This document shows positions 7,633 to 16,601 of a DNA stretch of 26,989 nt, in pieces. Made by a program: the position numbers and the translations under genes. Below the pieces are notes generated by a model that was given only the letters and a program-made list of their open reading frames with translations, was not told the DNA's origin and did not search any database. Within the stretch, counting starts at the first letter, position 1. Every line of letters starts with the position of its first letter. Source of the stretch: Bacteroidales bacterium (GTDB taxonomy: Bacteria > Bacteroidota > Bacteroidia > Bacteroidales > Bacteroidaceae); contig SFID01000014.1 of the NCBI GenBank assembly GCA_004555425.1, positions 1 through 26,989 of the forward strand. The letters run 5' to 3'.

Positions 7633-9816
7633 ATGACAGCGCAACCTAATCTGCATGAAGCCCTCAAGAAATTCTTCGGTTTCGACGCTTTCAAGGACAA
7701 CCAAGAGGCCATCATTCAAAACCTTCTGGCTGGTAAGAATGTGTTTGTTCTCATGCCTACTGGCGGTGGAAAATCCCTCTGCTATCAGATGCCAGCGCTT
7801 CTGATGGAAGGAACAGCCATCGTGATTTCGCCTCTCATTGCGCTCATGAAGAATCAAGTGGACGCGATTCGCTACACTTGTGAGGATGACGGAGTGGCGC
7901 ATTTCATCAATTCCTCGCTCAATCGCTCTGCTATTGACCGCGTACGCGCAGATATCTTGAGCGGCAAGACGAAGTTGCTCTACGTAGCACCCGAGTCGCT
8001 GACCAAGGAAGAGAATGTGGAGTTCCTGCAATCGGTGAAGATTTCGTTCTTCGCCATTGACGAAGCGCACTGTATCTCAGAATGGGGTCACGATTTCCGT
8101 CCGGAGTATCGCAAGATTCGTCCGATTATTAACCAAATCAGTGAGTCCTCGCCCGTCATTGCCCTCACCGCAACAGCAACGGACAAAGTACGAACGGACA
8201 TCAAGAAGAATTTGGGCATTCTGGATGCAACGGACTTCAAGAGTTCCTTCAACCGCCCGAACCTCTACTACGAAGTACGCCAGAAATCAGCACAAATTGA
8301 CCGCGACATCATCAAGTTCATTCGCCAGCATCCTGGCAAGAGCGGTATTATTTACTGCCTTAGCCGTAAGAAGGTGGAGGAACTGGCAGAAGTATTGCGC
8401 ACCAACGACATCAAAGCGCAAGCCTATCATGCAGGTATGGATTCTGCCACGCGCTCGCAAACGCAGGACGATTTTATCATGGAGAAAATCGACATCATCG
8501 TTGCCACCATTGCCTTCGGCATGGGCATCGACAAACCCGATGTCAGATTTGTCATCCACTACGACATACCCAAAAGCCTGGAGGGATACTATCAAGAAAC
8601 AGGCCGTGCTGGGCGCGATGGTGGCGAAGGATTGTGTATCACCTATTATTGCGCCAAAGACCTTCAGAAACTAGAGAAGTTTATGGAGGGAAAGCCTGTG
8701 GCCGAACAGGATATCGGCAGACAGTTGTTGAAGGAAACAGCTGCCTATGCCGAAAGTTCGGTGTGCCGAAGAAAGATGCTGCTGCACTATTTCGGTGAAA
8801 ATTATCCGCAAGAAAATTGCGGTAATTGTGACAACTGCTTAAACCCAAAAACTAAAGTGGAAGCTAAAACACAACTATGTCAAGTACTAAACGTTATCCT
8901 TGCTACGAAAGAGAAATTCAAGGATGACTACATTATAAATATTATTATGGGCCGAGAAACCGAGGAGGTCCTTGCCCACCACCACGAGGAACTGGAAGAT
9001 TTCGGTATTGGCGACGATACGGAAGAGAAATTGTGGGACGCCATTATCAGCCAAGCACAAATCGCTGGCTATCTGCAAAAGGATGTGGATAATTATGGCG
9101 TGCTCAAAGTGACAGCCGAAGGAAAAGCCTTCTTGAAGAAGCCCAAATCTTTTGAGATTGTTGAGAACAAGGACTTTGAAGACGAGGAACTGGAAGAGCC
9201 CCTGCAAAGCGGTGCGGCCTGTGCCGTTGACCCTGCCTTGTACCAAATGCTCAAAGATCTGCGCAAGCGCATGAGCAAGGAACTGGACGTGCCTCCCTAC
9301 GTCATCTTCCAAGACCCCTCGCTCGAAGCCATGGCTACAATCTACCCGCAGAACATTGACGAACTACAGAATATACCTGGCGTGGGTGCTGGAAAGGCCA
9401 AGCGCTATGGCGAGAAATTCTGCCAACTCATCAAACGTCATTGCGAGGAGAACGAAATTGAGCGTCCCGAAGACCTCCGCATCCGCACCGTTGCCAACAA
9501 GTCGAAAATCAAGGTAAGCATCATTCAGAGCATTGACCGCAAGGTGGCTTTGGACGATATTGCCGTGGCCAAGGGAATTGATTTCGATGAACTACTGGAC
9601 GAAGTGGAGGCCATCGTTTATTCAGGCACGAAACTCAATATAGACTACTTTATTGAGGAAGTAATGGACGATGAGCATATCAACGACATCTTCCTCTATT
9701 TCAAAGAATCAGAAACCGATAATCTTGATGCTGCCCTTGAGGAACTTGGCAACGAATACTCCGAGGAAGAGATTCGCTTGGTACGCATCAAGTTTATCTC
9801 CGAAATGGCCAACTAA
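7633..9816 (+). CDS. recQ: ATP-dependent DNA helicase RecQ
   Basis: This 727-residue 3'-5' DNA helicase acts in recombination and fork repair. The superfamily 2 motor carries Walker A TGGGKS (residues 43-48), the DEAH box at 143-146 followed by the aromatic-rich CISEWGHDFR loop, and motif VI ETGRAGRDG. The zinc-binding subdomain has Cys378, Cys396, Cys399 and Cys402, almost the same spacing as E. coli RecQ. An RQC winged helix follows, then an HRDC domain (about residues 533-602). The final roughly 120 residues form an acidic helical tail that E. coli RecQ lacks and that I recall from other Bacteroidota RecQ proteins. The gene is 73 nt upstream of glnS on the same strand, so the two are likely co-transcribed. 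Confidence 0.95.
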   Translation: MTAQPNLHEALKKFFGFDAFKDNQEAIIQNLLAGKNVFVLMPTGGGKSLCYQMPALLMEGTAIVISPLIALMKNQVDAIRYTCEDDGVAHFINSSLNRSAIDRVRADILSGKTKLLYVAPESLTKEENVEFLQSVKISFFAIDEAHCISEWGHDFRPEYRKIRPIINQISESSPVIALTATATDKVRTDIKKNLGILDATDFKSSFNRPNLYYEVRQKSAQIDRDIIKFIRQHPGKSGIIYCLSRKKVEELAEVLRTNDIKAQAYHAGMDSATRSQTQDDFIMEKIDIIVATIAFGMGIDKPDVRFVIHYDIPKSLEGYYQETGRAGRDGGEGLCITYYCAKDLQKLEKFMEGKPVAEQDIGRQLLKETAAYAESSVCRRKMLLHYFGENYPQENCGNCDNCLNPKTKVEAKTQLCQVLNVILATKEKFKDDYIINIIMGRETEEVLAHHHEELEDFGIGDDTEEKLWDAIISQAQIAGYLQKDVDNYGVLKVTAEGKAFLKKPKSFEIVENKDFEDEELEEPLQSGAACAVDPALYQMLKDLRKRMSKELDVPPYVIFQDPSLEAMATIYPQNIDELQNIPGVGAGKAKRYGEKFCQLIKRHCEENEIERPEDLRIRTVANKSKIKVSIIQSIDRKVALDDIAVAKGIDFDELLDEVEAIVYSGTKLNIDYFIEEVMDDEHINDIFLYFKESETDNLDAALEELGNEYSEEEIRLVRIKFISEMAN

Positions 9817-9889
9817 AGATTACGGTAGGTCCTAAACCTCCTCAAGCAAACCTTTAGCATCCCCAATCCCCACGACAACGCAGAAACCC

Positions 9890-11695
9890 ATGGAAACAAA
9901 GACCAACTCAGAAGAAAAAAAGAGCCTCAACTTTATTGAGCAGATAGTAGCGAACGACCTCAAGGAAGGTAAGAACGGCGGACGACTGCAAACGCGCTTC
10001 CCGCCCGAGCCCAACGGCTACCTCCATATTGGTCATGCCAAAGCAATCGCCATGGATTTCGGCATTGCCAAAAATTTTGGCGGTGTCTGCAACCTCCGTA
10101 TGGACGACACCAATCCGCAGAAAGAGGACATGGAATATGTAATGGCCATTGAACGCGATATCAAATGGTTAGGCTTTGACTGGGGAAAGGTTTGCTATGC
10201 CAGCGACTACTTTCAGGACCTTTGGGATTTCGCTGAATGGTGTATTCTCAATGACTTGGCTTACGTGGATGAGCAAACGAGCGAAGAAATTGCCGTTCAG
10301 AAAGGTACACCCACGGAGGCAGGTGTCAATAGTCCTTATCGCGACCGCCCCAACCAAGACAGTCTCTCCCTCTTCCGCGATATGAACAGCGGAAAGGTTG
10401 AGCCAGGCAAAATGGTGTTGCGCGCCAAGATTGATATGGCCAGCCCGAATATGCACTTCCGCGACCCCATCATCTACCGCGTACTCAATATGCCGCACTG
10501 GCGTACTGGCAACAAATGGAATGCCTATCCAATGTACGACTTCACGCACGGGCAGTGCGACTACCTTGAAGGTGTGACCCACTCCATCTGTACGTTGGAA
10601 TTTGTTCCTCACCGCGACCTCTACGACCTCTTCGTTACTTGGATGAAGAGATGGCACGAATCAAAATGTGGGTCTACGAACGTTCCCTGTATCGTTCCCG
10701 TTGGCGGAGATATGGAAGACAATCGCCCGCGTCAGTACGAGTTCAACAAGCTCAACCTCAACTACACCCTTATGTCCAAGCGCAACCTCCTTATCCTAAC
10801 GAAGGAGGGCGTTGTCAATGGCTGGGACGACCCTCGTATGCCGACGATCTGCGGTATTCGCCGCCGCGGTTATAGCCCCGAGGCAGTGCTCGGATTTATT
10901 GACAAGATTGGCTATACCACATTCGATGCCCTCAACGACATCAAGCTTATGGAGGCTGCCTGTCGCGAAGACCTCAACGCCCGCGCCATTCGCGTGAGTG
11001 CCGTTGTCAATCCCGTGAAACTCGTCATCGACAACTATCCCGAAGGACAAGTAGAGGAAATGGAGGCCATCAATAATCCAGAAATCCGCAACGAAGAGGG
11101 ACAGACGATTCTTGAGAACAACACGCACGCCATTTCCTTCTCGCGCGAACTCTACATTGAGCGCGAGGACTTTATGGAGGACGGCGGCAAGAAATTCCTG
11201 CGCCTTGGTCCTGGCAAGGAGGTGCGTCTGAAGAATGCCTACATTATCAAATGCGATGAAGACCCCACCAAGTGTATTGAGAAAGATGCCGATGGCAATA
11301 TAATATGTATTCATGCCACCTACGATCCCGAATCAAAGAGCGGACTGCCCGGTGCAAATCGCAAAATCAAAGGCAAGACGCTCCATTGGGTGAGTGCAGC
11401 GCATAGCATACCTTGCGAAGTTCGCGACTATAGTTGCCTGTGGACCTGCGAGAATCCCCGCGACGCCATCAAGCAGTACGAGAAGGAGCACGGTGTGCGC
11501 GGTATTGATGCTATGCGTCCTTTCCTCAACCCCGATTCTCTCCGCATCAACACCGAGGCTCGCATTGAAGAATTTGCCGCCACGCTTCCCGAGTACTCCT
11601 ATCTACAATTCCAGCGCATCGGTTACTACAACGTGGACCCCGATTCTACTCCTGAGAAACCAGTATTCAACAAGACGGTAGGTCTCAAGCAGTAG
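9890..11695 (+). CDS. glnS: Glutaminyl-tRNA synthetase
   Basis: This 601-residue class I aminoacyl-tRNA synthetase charges tRNA-Gln with glutamine. The ATP-binding signature HIGH is at residues 46-49 within PPEPNGYLHIGHAKAI. The second signature, MSKR, is at 295-298. The two-lobed beta-barrel anticodon-binding domain fills about residues 335-590. Within it, GKTLHWVSAAHSIPCEVRDY is typical of GlnRS and separates it from GluRS. It is slightly longer than E. coli GlnRS (554 residues), with a short charged N-terminal extension before FIEQIV. Its presence argues that this organism makes Gln-tRNA directly. A terminator lies 70 nt downstream. Confidence 0.96.
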   Translation: METKTNSEEKKSLNFIEQIVANDLKEGKNGGRLQTRFPPEPNGYLHIGHAKAIAMDFGIAKNFGGVCNLRMDDTNPQKEDMEYVMAIERDIKWLGFDWGKVCYASDYFQDLWDFAEWCILNDLAYVDEQTSEEIAVQKGTPTEAGVNSPYRDRPNQDSLSLFRDMNSGKVEPGKMVLRAKIDMASPNMHFRDPIIYRVLNMPHWRTGNKWNAYPMYDFTHGQCDYLEGVTHSICTLEFVPHRDLYDLFVTWMKRWHESKCGSTNVPCIVPVGGDMEDNRPRQYEFNKLNLNYTLMSKRNLLILTKEGVVNGWDDPRMPTICGIRRRGYSPEAVLGFIDKIGYTTFDALNDIKLMEAACREDLNARAIRVSAVVNPVKLVIDNYPEGQVEEMEAINNPEIRNEEGQTILENNTHAISFSRELYIEREDFMEDGGKKFLRLGPGKEVRLKNAYIIKCDEDPTKCIEKDADGNIICIHATYDPESKSGLPGANRKIKGKTLHWVSAAHSIPCEVRDYSCLWTCENPRDAIKQYEKEHGVRGIDAMRPFLNPDSLRINTEARIEEFAATLPEYSYLQFQRIGYYNVDPDSTPEKPVFNKTVGLKQ

Positions 11696-11765
11696 CCTAG
11701 GATTCCCGATGCCATTTCCCAACTAGTAATTCGAAAGGGAATTACCTCATTGTTTTACATATCAG

Positions 11766-11800
11766 GTAGGGACTCCAAATGGGGTCCCTACTTTAGCTTT
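11766..11800 (+). terminator. Intrinsic terminator after glnS
   Basis: GTAGGGACTCC (11766-11776) pairs with GGGGTCCCTAC (11781-11791) through one G-T pair and an AAAT loop, followed by TTTAGCTTT. It closes the recQ-glnS unit upstream of dnaE. Confidence 0.8.
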
Positions 11801-11874
11801 CTACCGCTCTTTCTTCTATTTTTCCTTCTTCACCTCCAGCCAACGCGTGTTGGCAACTACCCCACCCTGCTTCT

Positions 11875-14800
11875 ATGAATCCCTTCGTTCACCTTCACGT
11901 TCACACAGAATATTCATTGCTCGATGGCCAAGCATCCGTTTCCAAACTAGTGGATAAAGCCATTCGCGATGGTATGCAAGGAATGGCCATTACCGACCAC
12001 GGCAATATGATGGCCATCAAGGAGTTTTTCAATTATACCAACAAGGTTTGCGGCAAAGCCAAGGGCGCGCTCAAGGACGCGCAAGCCAAATTGAAAGCGC
12101 TCCAAGAGGGTACGTACACGCCTACGCTGGATAAGAACGGAAAGAATCCCGATGAGGGGAAAACCAACGAGGAACTTATCGCCGAAACGCAGGCTGTGAT
12201 TGCCAAGCAGGAACCGATTGCCAATTTCAAGCCTATTTTCGGTTGCGAGATGTACGTGGCTCGCCGTGGCGACAAGAAATTGAAGGAAGGAAAGGTTGAC
12301 AGTAGCGGCTGGCACCTTATTGTGCTGGCCAAGAACGAGCACGGCTACCACAACCTCATCAAACTCGTTTCGCGCTCTTGGGTGGATGGCTTCTATATGC
12401 GACCGCGTACGGACCACAAAGATTTGGAGGAATTTCACGAGGACCTAATTGTCTGCTCCGCCTGTTTGGGTGGCGAGATACCGCAGAAGATTATGCAGGG
12501 CGACATTGAGGGGGCTGAAGAATCCGTGCGTTGGTTCAAAAACATCTTTGGCGATGACTACTACATAGAACTCCAGCGACACGAGGTGACCGACCCTAAC
12601 GTGCGCGCCAATCGCGAAACCTATCCTATGCAGCAGAAGGTCAACGCCGTCCTTCTCGACATCGCGCAGCGCAATAATATTAAGGTCATTTGCAGCAACG
12701 ACGTCCATTTTGTGGACGAGGAGAACGGCGAGGCCCACGACCGCCTCATCTGTTTGGCTACGGGCAAGGATCTCAACGACCCCACGCGAATGCTCTACAC
12801 GAAGCAGGAGTGGTTCAAGACGCAGGCAGAGATGAACGCCATCTTTGCCGACATTCCCGAATCGCTCAGCAATACGCTGGAGATTTGCGACAAGTGCCAG
12901 ACCTACTCCATCGACCACGCCCCGATTATGCCCAACTTCGAGATTCCCGAAGATTTCGGCACGGAAGAGGAATACCGGGCGCGCTTCACGGAGGAGGACC
13001 TCTACAACGAATTTACGCAGGACGAGAACGGCAATGTCGTGATGACGCGCGAGCAGGGCGAGGAAAAAATCAAGAAGCTGGGCGGTTACGACAAACTCTA
13101 CCGCATCAAGCTCGAAGCCGACTACCTTGCCAAATTGGCCTACGAAGGTGCGGAGCGCCGTTACGGAAATCCCTTGAACGAAGAAACGGCCGAGCGCATC
13201 AAGTTTGAGTTGCACATTATGAAGACGATGGGTTTCCCAGGCTACTTCCTCATCGTGCAGGACTACATCCGTGCCGCTCGCGAGGAACTGGACGTTTCCG
13301 TTGGTCCTGGCCGTGGTTCGGCCGCCGGTAGTGCCGTGGCCTATTGCCTGCGTATCACCGAGGTGGACCCCATCAAGTACGACCTCCTGTTCGAGCGTTT
13401 CCTGAATCCCGACCGTATCTCCCTGCCCGATATCGACGTAGATTTTGATGACGATGGCCGCGGCCGCGTGCTCAACTGGGTCACGCAGAAATACGGCGAG
13501 GAGAAGGTGGCCCACATCATCACCTACGGCACAATGGCCACCAAGTCTGCGCTGAAGGACGTGGCCCGTGTGCAGAAGTTGCCGCTTGATATCAGCAACC
13601 GCCTTTGCAAACTCATCCCCGACAAACTGCCCGAAGGCCCCGATGGCAAGGTTCCCAAGATGAACCTTCCCAATGCCATTGCGGCTATTCCCGAACTGCG
13701 CGAGGCAGAAGCCAGCAGCGACCCCGTGATGCGCGACACCTTCCGCTATGCCAAGATGCTCGAGGGCAACGTCCGCAATACGGGTGTCCACGCCTGCGGT
13801 TTCATCATCTGCCGCGACGACATTTCGGACTGGGTACCCGTATCTACTGCCGACGACAAGGAGACGGGCGAGAAACTCCACTGCACCCAATACGAGGGCA
13901 AGGTGATTGAGGAGACGGGCCTTATCAAGATGGACTTCCTCGGCCTCAAGACGCTCTCCATCATCCGCGAGGCCATCGCCAACATCCGCCAGTCGCTCGG
14001 CATCGAGGTCAACATCGACGAAATCAGCATCGAAGACCCCGCCACCTACCAACTCTATTGCGATGGCAATACCGTTGGCACCTTCCAGTTTGAATCGCCG
14101 GGCATGCAGAAATACCTGCGCGAACTGCAGCCCACCACCTTCGAGGACCTCATCGCCATGAACGCCCTCTATCGTCCCGGCCCTATCGCCTACATCCCGC
14201 AGTTCATCAAGCGTAAGCACGGCGAGGAGCCCATCGAGTACGACCTCCCCTGTATGGAGAAGTACCTGAAGGACACCTACGGCATCACCGTCTATCAGGA
14301 GCAGGTCATGCTCCTCTCTCGCGAGATTGCCGACTTCACCCGCGGCGAGAGCGACGCCCTGCGTAAGGCGATGGGCAAGAAGCTCATTGATAAACTGAAC
14401 CACATGTACCCCAAGTTTATCAAGGGCGGAACGGCCAAGGGCTACGACCCCAAGGTGCTGGAGAAGATATGGGAGGACTGGCGCGCCTTCGCCTCCTATG
14501 CCTTCAACAAGAGCCACGCCACTTGCTACTCTTGGGTGGCCTACCAGACGGCCTACCTCAAGGCCAACTATCCCTCGCAGTTTATGGCGGGCGTGATGAG
14601 CCGAAGCCTGGCCGACATCAAGACCATCACGAAACTCATGGACGAGTGCAAGGCCATGGGCATCCGCACCCTCGGCCCCGACATCAACGAATCCTATCTC
14701 AAATTCTCTGTCAACCGAAGCGGCGACATCCGTTTCGGACTCGGTGCGGTGAAGGGTGTGGGCGAAGGTGCCGTCCTTGCCATCCAGAAGGAGCGCGAGA

Positions 14801-15738
14801 AGCGTGGCCCCTTCAAGTCCATCTACGACTTCATCGAGCGCATCAATCTCACGCAGTGCAACAAGAAGTGTATCGAAAACCTGGCCATCTCGGGTGCATT
14901 CGACAGTTTCGGCAACATACGCCGCGACCAATTCTTTGCTGCCAACGAAAAGGGCGAAATCTTCCTCGATAGCCTCGTCAGATATGGCGTGCTCTACCAA
15001 CAGGACAAGGCTGCATCGGTCAACACGCTCTTTGGCGACAACCTGCAAGCCGACATTGCCAAGCCCGAAATCCCCGCTGGCCAACCCTGGAGCGAACTGG
15101 AGCGCCTCAACCGCGAGCGCGACCTCATCGGCATCTACATCTCGGGCCACCCGCTGGACGCCTACCGCATCGTGCTCGAAAAGGTCTGCACCATTCCCGT
15201 CACAGCCCTCGAGGACCTCTACGCCATTCAGCAGAGCGAGGTCACCTTCGGCGGCATCGTCTCTGCCTCGTCCGAGCGCATCTCGGGCAAGGGCCTGCCC
15301 TACGGCCAAGTGCGCATAGAAGACATGACGGGCTCCTACGAGTTCCGCATCTTTGGCGGTGAATGGGCACAGTGGAAGGCATACTTCTCCATCGGCAACT
15401 GCATCTACATCACGGGCCGCATCGAGCCACACAAGTGGCGCAAGGAGGAACTCGACCTGCACATTGCCAACATACAATTTCTGGCCGATGTGCGCGAGAA
15501 GAGCATCGAGCGCATCACGATTTCGGTCCAACTCTCCAGCATTGATGAATCCCTGGCCGACGAATTGTCCGCCATCGTTATGAAGCACCCTGGCAAGACG
15601 GCCCTGTTCTTCAACTTCTTCGACATAGAGGAGTCGCGCAATGTCTGCCTCCACGCTGCCAAGCACGATATTGACCCCTGTATGGAACTCATCGATTTTC
15701 TCGATACCCATCCTGCGTTGGAATATTCCATCAACTAA
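11875..15738 (+). CDS. dnaE: DNA polymerase III subunit alpha
   Basis: This 1287-residue protein is the replicative DNA polymerase core subunit. The N-terminal PHP domain starts with HVHTEYSLLDG (residues 8-18) and AITDHGNM. An insert of about 60 residues, rich in Lys/Ala/Glu, sits between this and the IFGCEMYVA strand, as is usual in Bacteroidota DnaE. The palm carries GPGRGSAAGS and the catalytic acidic cluster PDIDVDFDDD (residues 518-527). The fingers contain YRPGP and the conserved GESDALRKAMGKK segment. A helix-hairpin-helix region is followed by an OB-fold (about residues 1123-1205, beginning VTFGGIVSA). The short C-terminal tail is consistent with DnaE1-type proteins. All motifs are intact. 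The next gene starts 9 nt after the stop, so co-transcription is likely. Confidence 0.97.
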   Translation: MNPFVHLHVHTEYSLLDGQASVSKLVDKAIRDGMQGMAITDHGNMMAIKEFFNYTNKVCGKAKGALKDAQAKLKALQEGTYTPTLDKNGKNPDEGKTNEELIAETQAVIAKQEPIANFKPIFGCEMYVARRGDKKLKEGKVDSSGWHLIVLAKNEHGYHNLIKLVSRSWVDGFYMRPRTDHKDLEEFHEDLIVCSACLGGEIPQKIMQGDIEGAEESVRWFKNIFGDDYYIELQRHEVTDPNVRANRETYPMQQKVNAVLLDIAQRNNIKVICSNDVHFVDEENGEAHDRLICLATGKDLNDPTRMLYTKQEWFKTQAEMNAIFADIPESLSNTLEICDKCQTYSIDHAPIMPNFEIPEDFGTEEEYRARFTEEDLYNEFTQDENGNVVMTREQGEEKIKKLGGYDKLYRIKLEADYLAKLAYEGAERRYGNPLNEETAERIKFELHIMKTMGFPGYFLIVQDYIRAAREELDVSVGPGRGSAAGSAVAYCLRITEVDPIKYDLLFERFLNPDRISLPDIDVDFDDDGRGRVLNWVTQKYGEEKVAHIITYGTMATKSALKDVARVQKLPLDISNRLCKLIPDKLPEGPDGKVPKMNLPNAIAAIPELREAEASSDPVMRDTFRYAKMLEGNVRNTGVHACGFIICRDDISDWVPVSTADDKETGEKLHCTQYEGKVIEETGLIKMDFLGLKTLSIIREAIANIRQSLGIEVNIDEISIEDPATYQLYCDGNTVGTFQFESPGMQKYLRELQPTTFEDLIAMNALYRPGPIAYIPQFIKRKHGEEPIEYDLPCMEKYLKDTYGITVYQEQVMLLSREIADFTRGESDALRKAMGKKLIDKLNHMYPKFIKGGTAKGYDPKVLEKIWEDWRAFASYAFNKSHATCYSWVAYQTAYLKANYPSQFMAGVMSRSLADIKTITKLMDECKAMGIRTLGPDINESYLKFSVNRSGDIRFGLGAVKGVGEGAVLAIQKEREKRGPFKSIYDFIERINLTQCNKKCIENLAISGAFDSFGNIRRDQFFAANEKGEIFLDSLVRYGVLYQQDKAASVNTLFGDNLQADIAKPEIPAGQPWSELERLNRERDLIGIYISGHPLDAYRIVLEKVCTIPVTALEDLYAIQQSEVTFGGIVSASSERISGKGLPYGQVRIEDMTGSYEFRIFGGEWAQWKAYFSIGNCIYITGRIEPHKWRKEELDLHIANIQFLADVREKSIERITISVQLSSIDESLADELSAIVMKHPGKTALFFNFFDIEESRNVCLHAAKHDIDPCMELIDFLDTHPALEYSIN

Positions 15739-15747
15739 CCCCACACT

Positions 15748-16221
15748 ATGAAACGCATCCTTAACCCCTGGCTTGCCACCGAAGGCTACAACTGCATCGG
15801 TTGCGCCCCTCACAATCCCATCGGCCTCCACCTCCATTTCTACGAAGACGGCGACGACATCGTCTCCATCTGGACGCCCACGCCCGACCACCAGGGCTGG
15901 TTCAACACCCTTCACGGCGGTGTCCAGGCTCTCCTGCTCGATGAAATCTGCGGCTGGGTCATTTCCCGCAAGTTGCAGACGGCAGGCGTCACTTCCAAGA
16001 TGGAGACGCGCTATAAGCATCCCATTTCCACAGTCAACAACGAGTTAACGCTCCGCGCCCACATCCGCGAGCAAAGGCGCAACATCGTCCTGGTGGATGC
16101 CACCATCACCGATGCCAGCCAAACCATCTGCACCGAAGCCACCTGCACCTACTTCACCTTCTCGCGCGAGAAGGCCGAGAAGGATATGCACTTCCAGCCC
16201 TGCCTGGTGGAAGGCGAATAA
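15748..16221 (+). CDS. PaaI/4HBT-type hotdog-fold thioesterase
   Basis: This 157-residue protein resembles PaaI-like acyl-CoA thioesterases. The opening CIGCAPHNPIGLHLHF is a variant of the C-x-x-C-x-x-x-NPxGL start common to one 4HBT subgroup. The active-site segment FNTLHGGVQALLLDEICGW holds the expected HGG followed by an acidic residue on the hotdog helix. The rest alternates beta strands ending in EATCTYFTF. The likely reaction is hydrolysis of an acyl-CoA or acyl-ACP thioester; the substrate is unknown. It sits 9 nt behind dnaE, an association that probably reflects operon packing and not shared function. A structured segment and a strong terminator follow. Confidence 0.85.
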   Translation: MKRILNPWLATEGYNCIGCAPHNPIGLHLHFYEDGDDIVSIWTPTPDHQGWFNTLHGGVQALLLDEICGWVISRKLQTAGVTSKMETRYKHPISTVNNELTLRAHIREQRRNIVLVDATITDASQTICTEATCTYFTFSREKAEKDMHFQPCLVEGE

Positions 16222-16249
16222 GGATTACGGGTCTAAAACACCATAAGCC

Positions 16250-16326
16250 CCTAGTTGGTGCAACTTCCCCGCCACAAAGGCAGCTTTCACTCGGTGAAGG
16301 ACCACAGCAACTAGGATTCATTTTTC
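16250..16326 (+). other. Structured intergenic segment with a closing stem and inner hairpins
   Basis: CCTAGTTG (16250-16257) is complementary to CAACTAGG (16308-16315). Inside are a CTTTCAC-TCG-GTGAAGG hairpin near 16283-16300 and a possible GTTG-GTG-CAAC alternative at the 5' side. The segment ends in a T-rich stretch. It could be a second terminator for the dnaE unit, or a small multi-branched RNA. No coding frame of note is present. Confidence 0.35.
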
Positions 16327-16352
16327 CACTACATCCAAATACTCATCATCCG

Positions 16353-16408
16353 AAAATGCCACGAATGCAAAGCAGGCAAAGCCTCCAGCATTCGTGGCAT
16401 TTTGTTTT
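16353..16408 (+). terminator. Strong terminator after the dnaE-thioesterase unit
   Basis: A perfect 16-bp stem is formed by AAAATGCCACGAATGC (16353-16368) and GCATTCGTGGCATTTT (16388-16403), followed by GTTTTGC. The A-rich 5' arm also allows termination of leftward transcription from the mobile operon, so it may act in both directions. Confidence 0.85.
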
Positions 16409-16440
16409 GCGGCAGTCAGAAAACGGACCGCGAGAAACCT

Positions 16441-16449
16441 ATACAAAAA
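16441..16449 (+). repeat. 9-bp direct repeat, left copy (putative target-site duplication)
   Basis: ATACAAAAA lies immediately outside the left terminal inverted repeat at 16450 and recurs immediately outside the right terminal repeat (19159-19167). A duplication of about 9 bp is within the range known for IS4-group transposition. Low sequence complexity lowers certainty. Confidence 0.55.
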
Positions 16450-16595
16450 TATTGCTGTCCGCTAAAATGTGTACCTTTGTTCATAGTTATCGTTGTTACC
16501 CGAGAAAACGCAAAGATAACTACAAGGGCTGAATACCAAGCGAGGTACTCAGCCCTAATTTTAATCGTCTCCAAAAGTTTTACCGGACAGCAATA
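16450..16595. mobile_element. 146-bp MITE-like element with 18-bp terminal inverted repeats
   Basis: The left terminal repeat (16450-16467) and the inner right terminal repeat (16578-16595) are inverted with one mismatch. The 146 bp between them encode nothing. The right 101 bp match the outer right end of the composite unit, so it looks like an internally deleted copy of the same IS. TACCTTTG at 16472-16479 resembles a -7 box and may be the old transposase promoter region. Confidence 0.6.
16525..16556. terminator. Terminator-like stem inside the IS end
   Basis: AGGGCTGA (16525-16532) pairs with TCAGCCCT (16549-16556), with an inner ACC/GGT pairing and an AAGCGA-containing loop, followed by AATTTT on the plus strand. 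The same stem is kept in the second copy (about 19088-19119). It may insulate the element from outside transcription and also end the leftward operon. Confidence 0.5.
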
Positions 16596-16601
16596 ATATC
16601 T

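Noticed and set aside
12445..16020. A 1191-codon open frame antisense to dnaE and the thioesterase gene
   Set aside because: It lies entirely opposite genes with intact catalytic motifs and its product has no recognisable domain. GC-rich codon use with third-position bias keeps the antisense frame free of stops.
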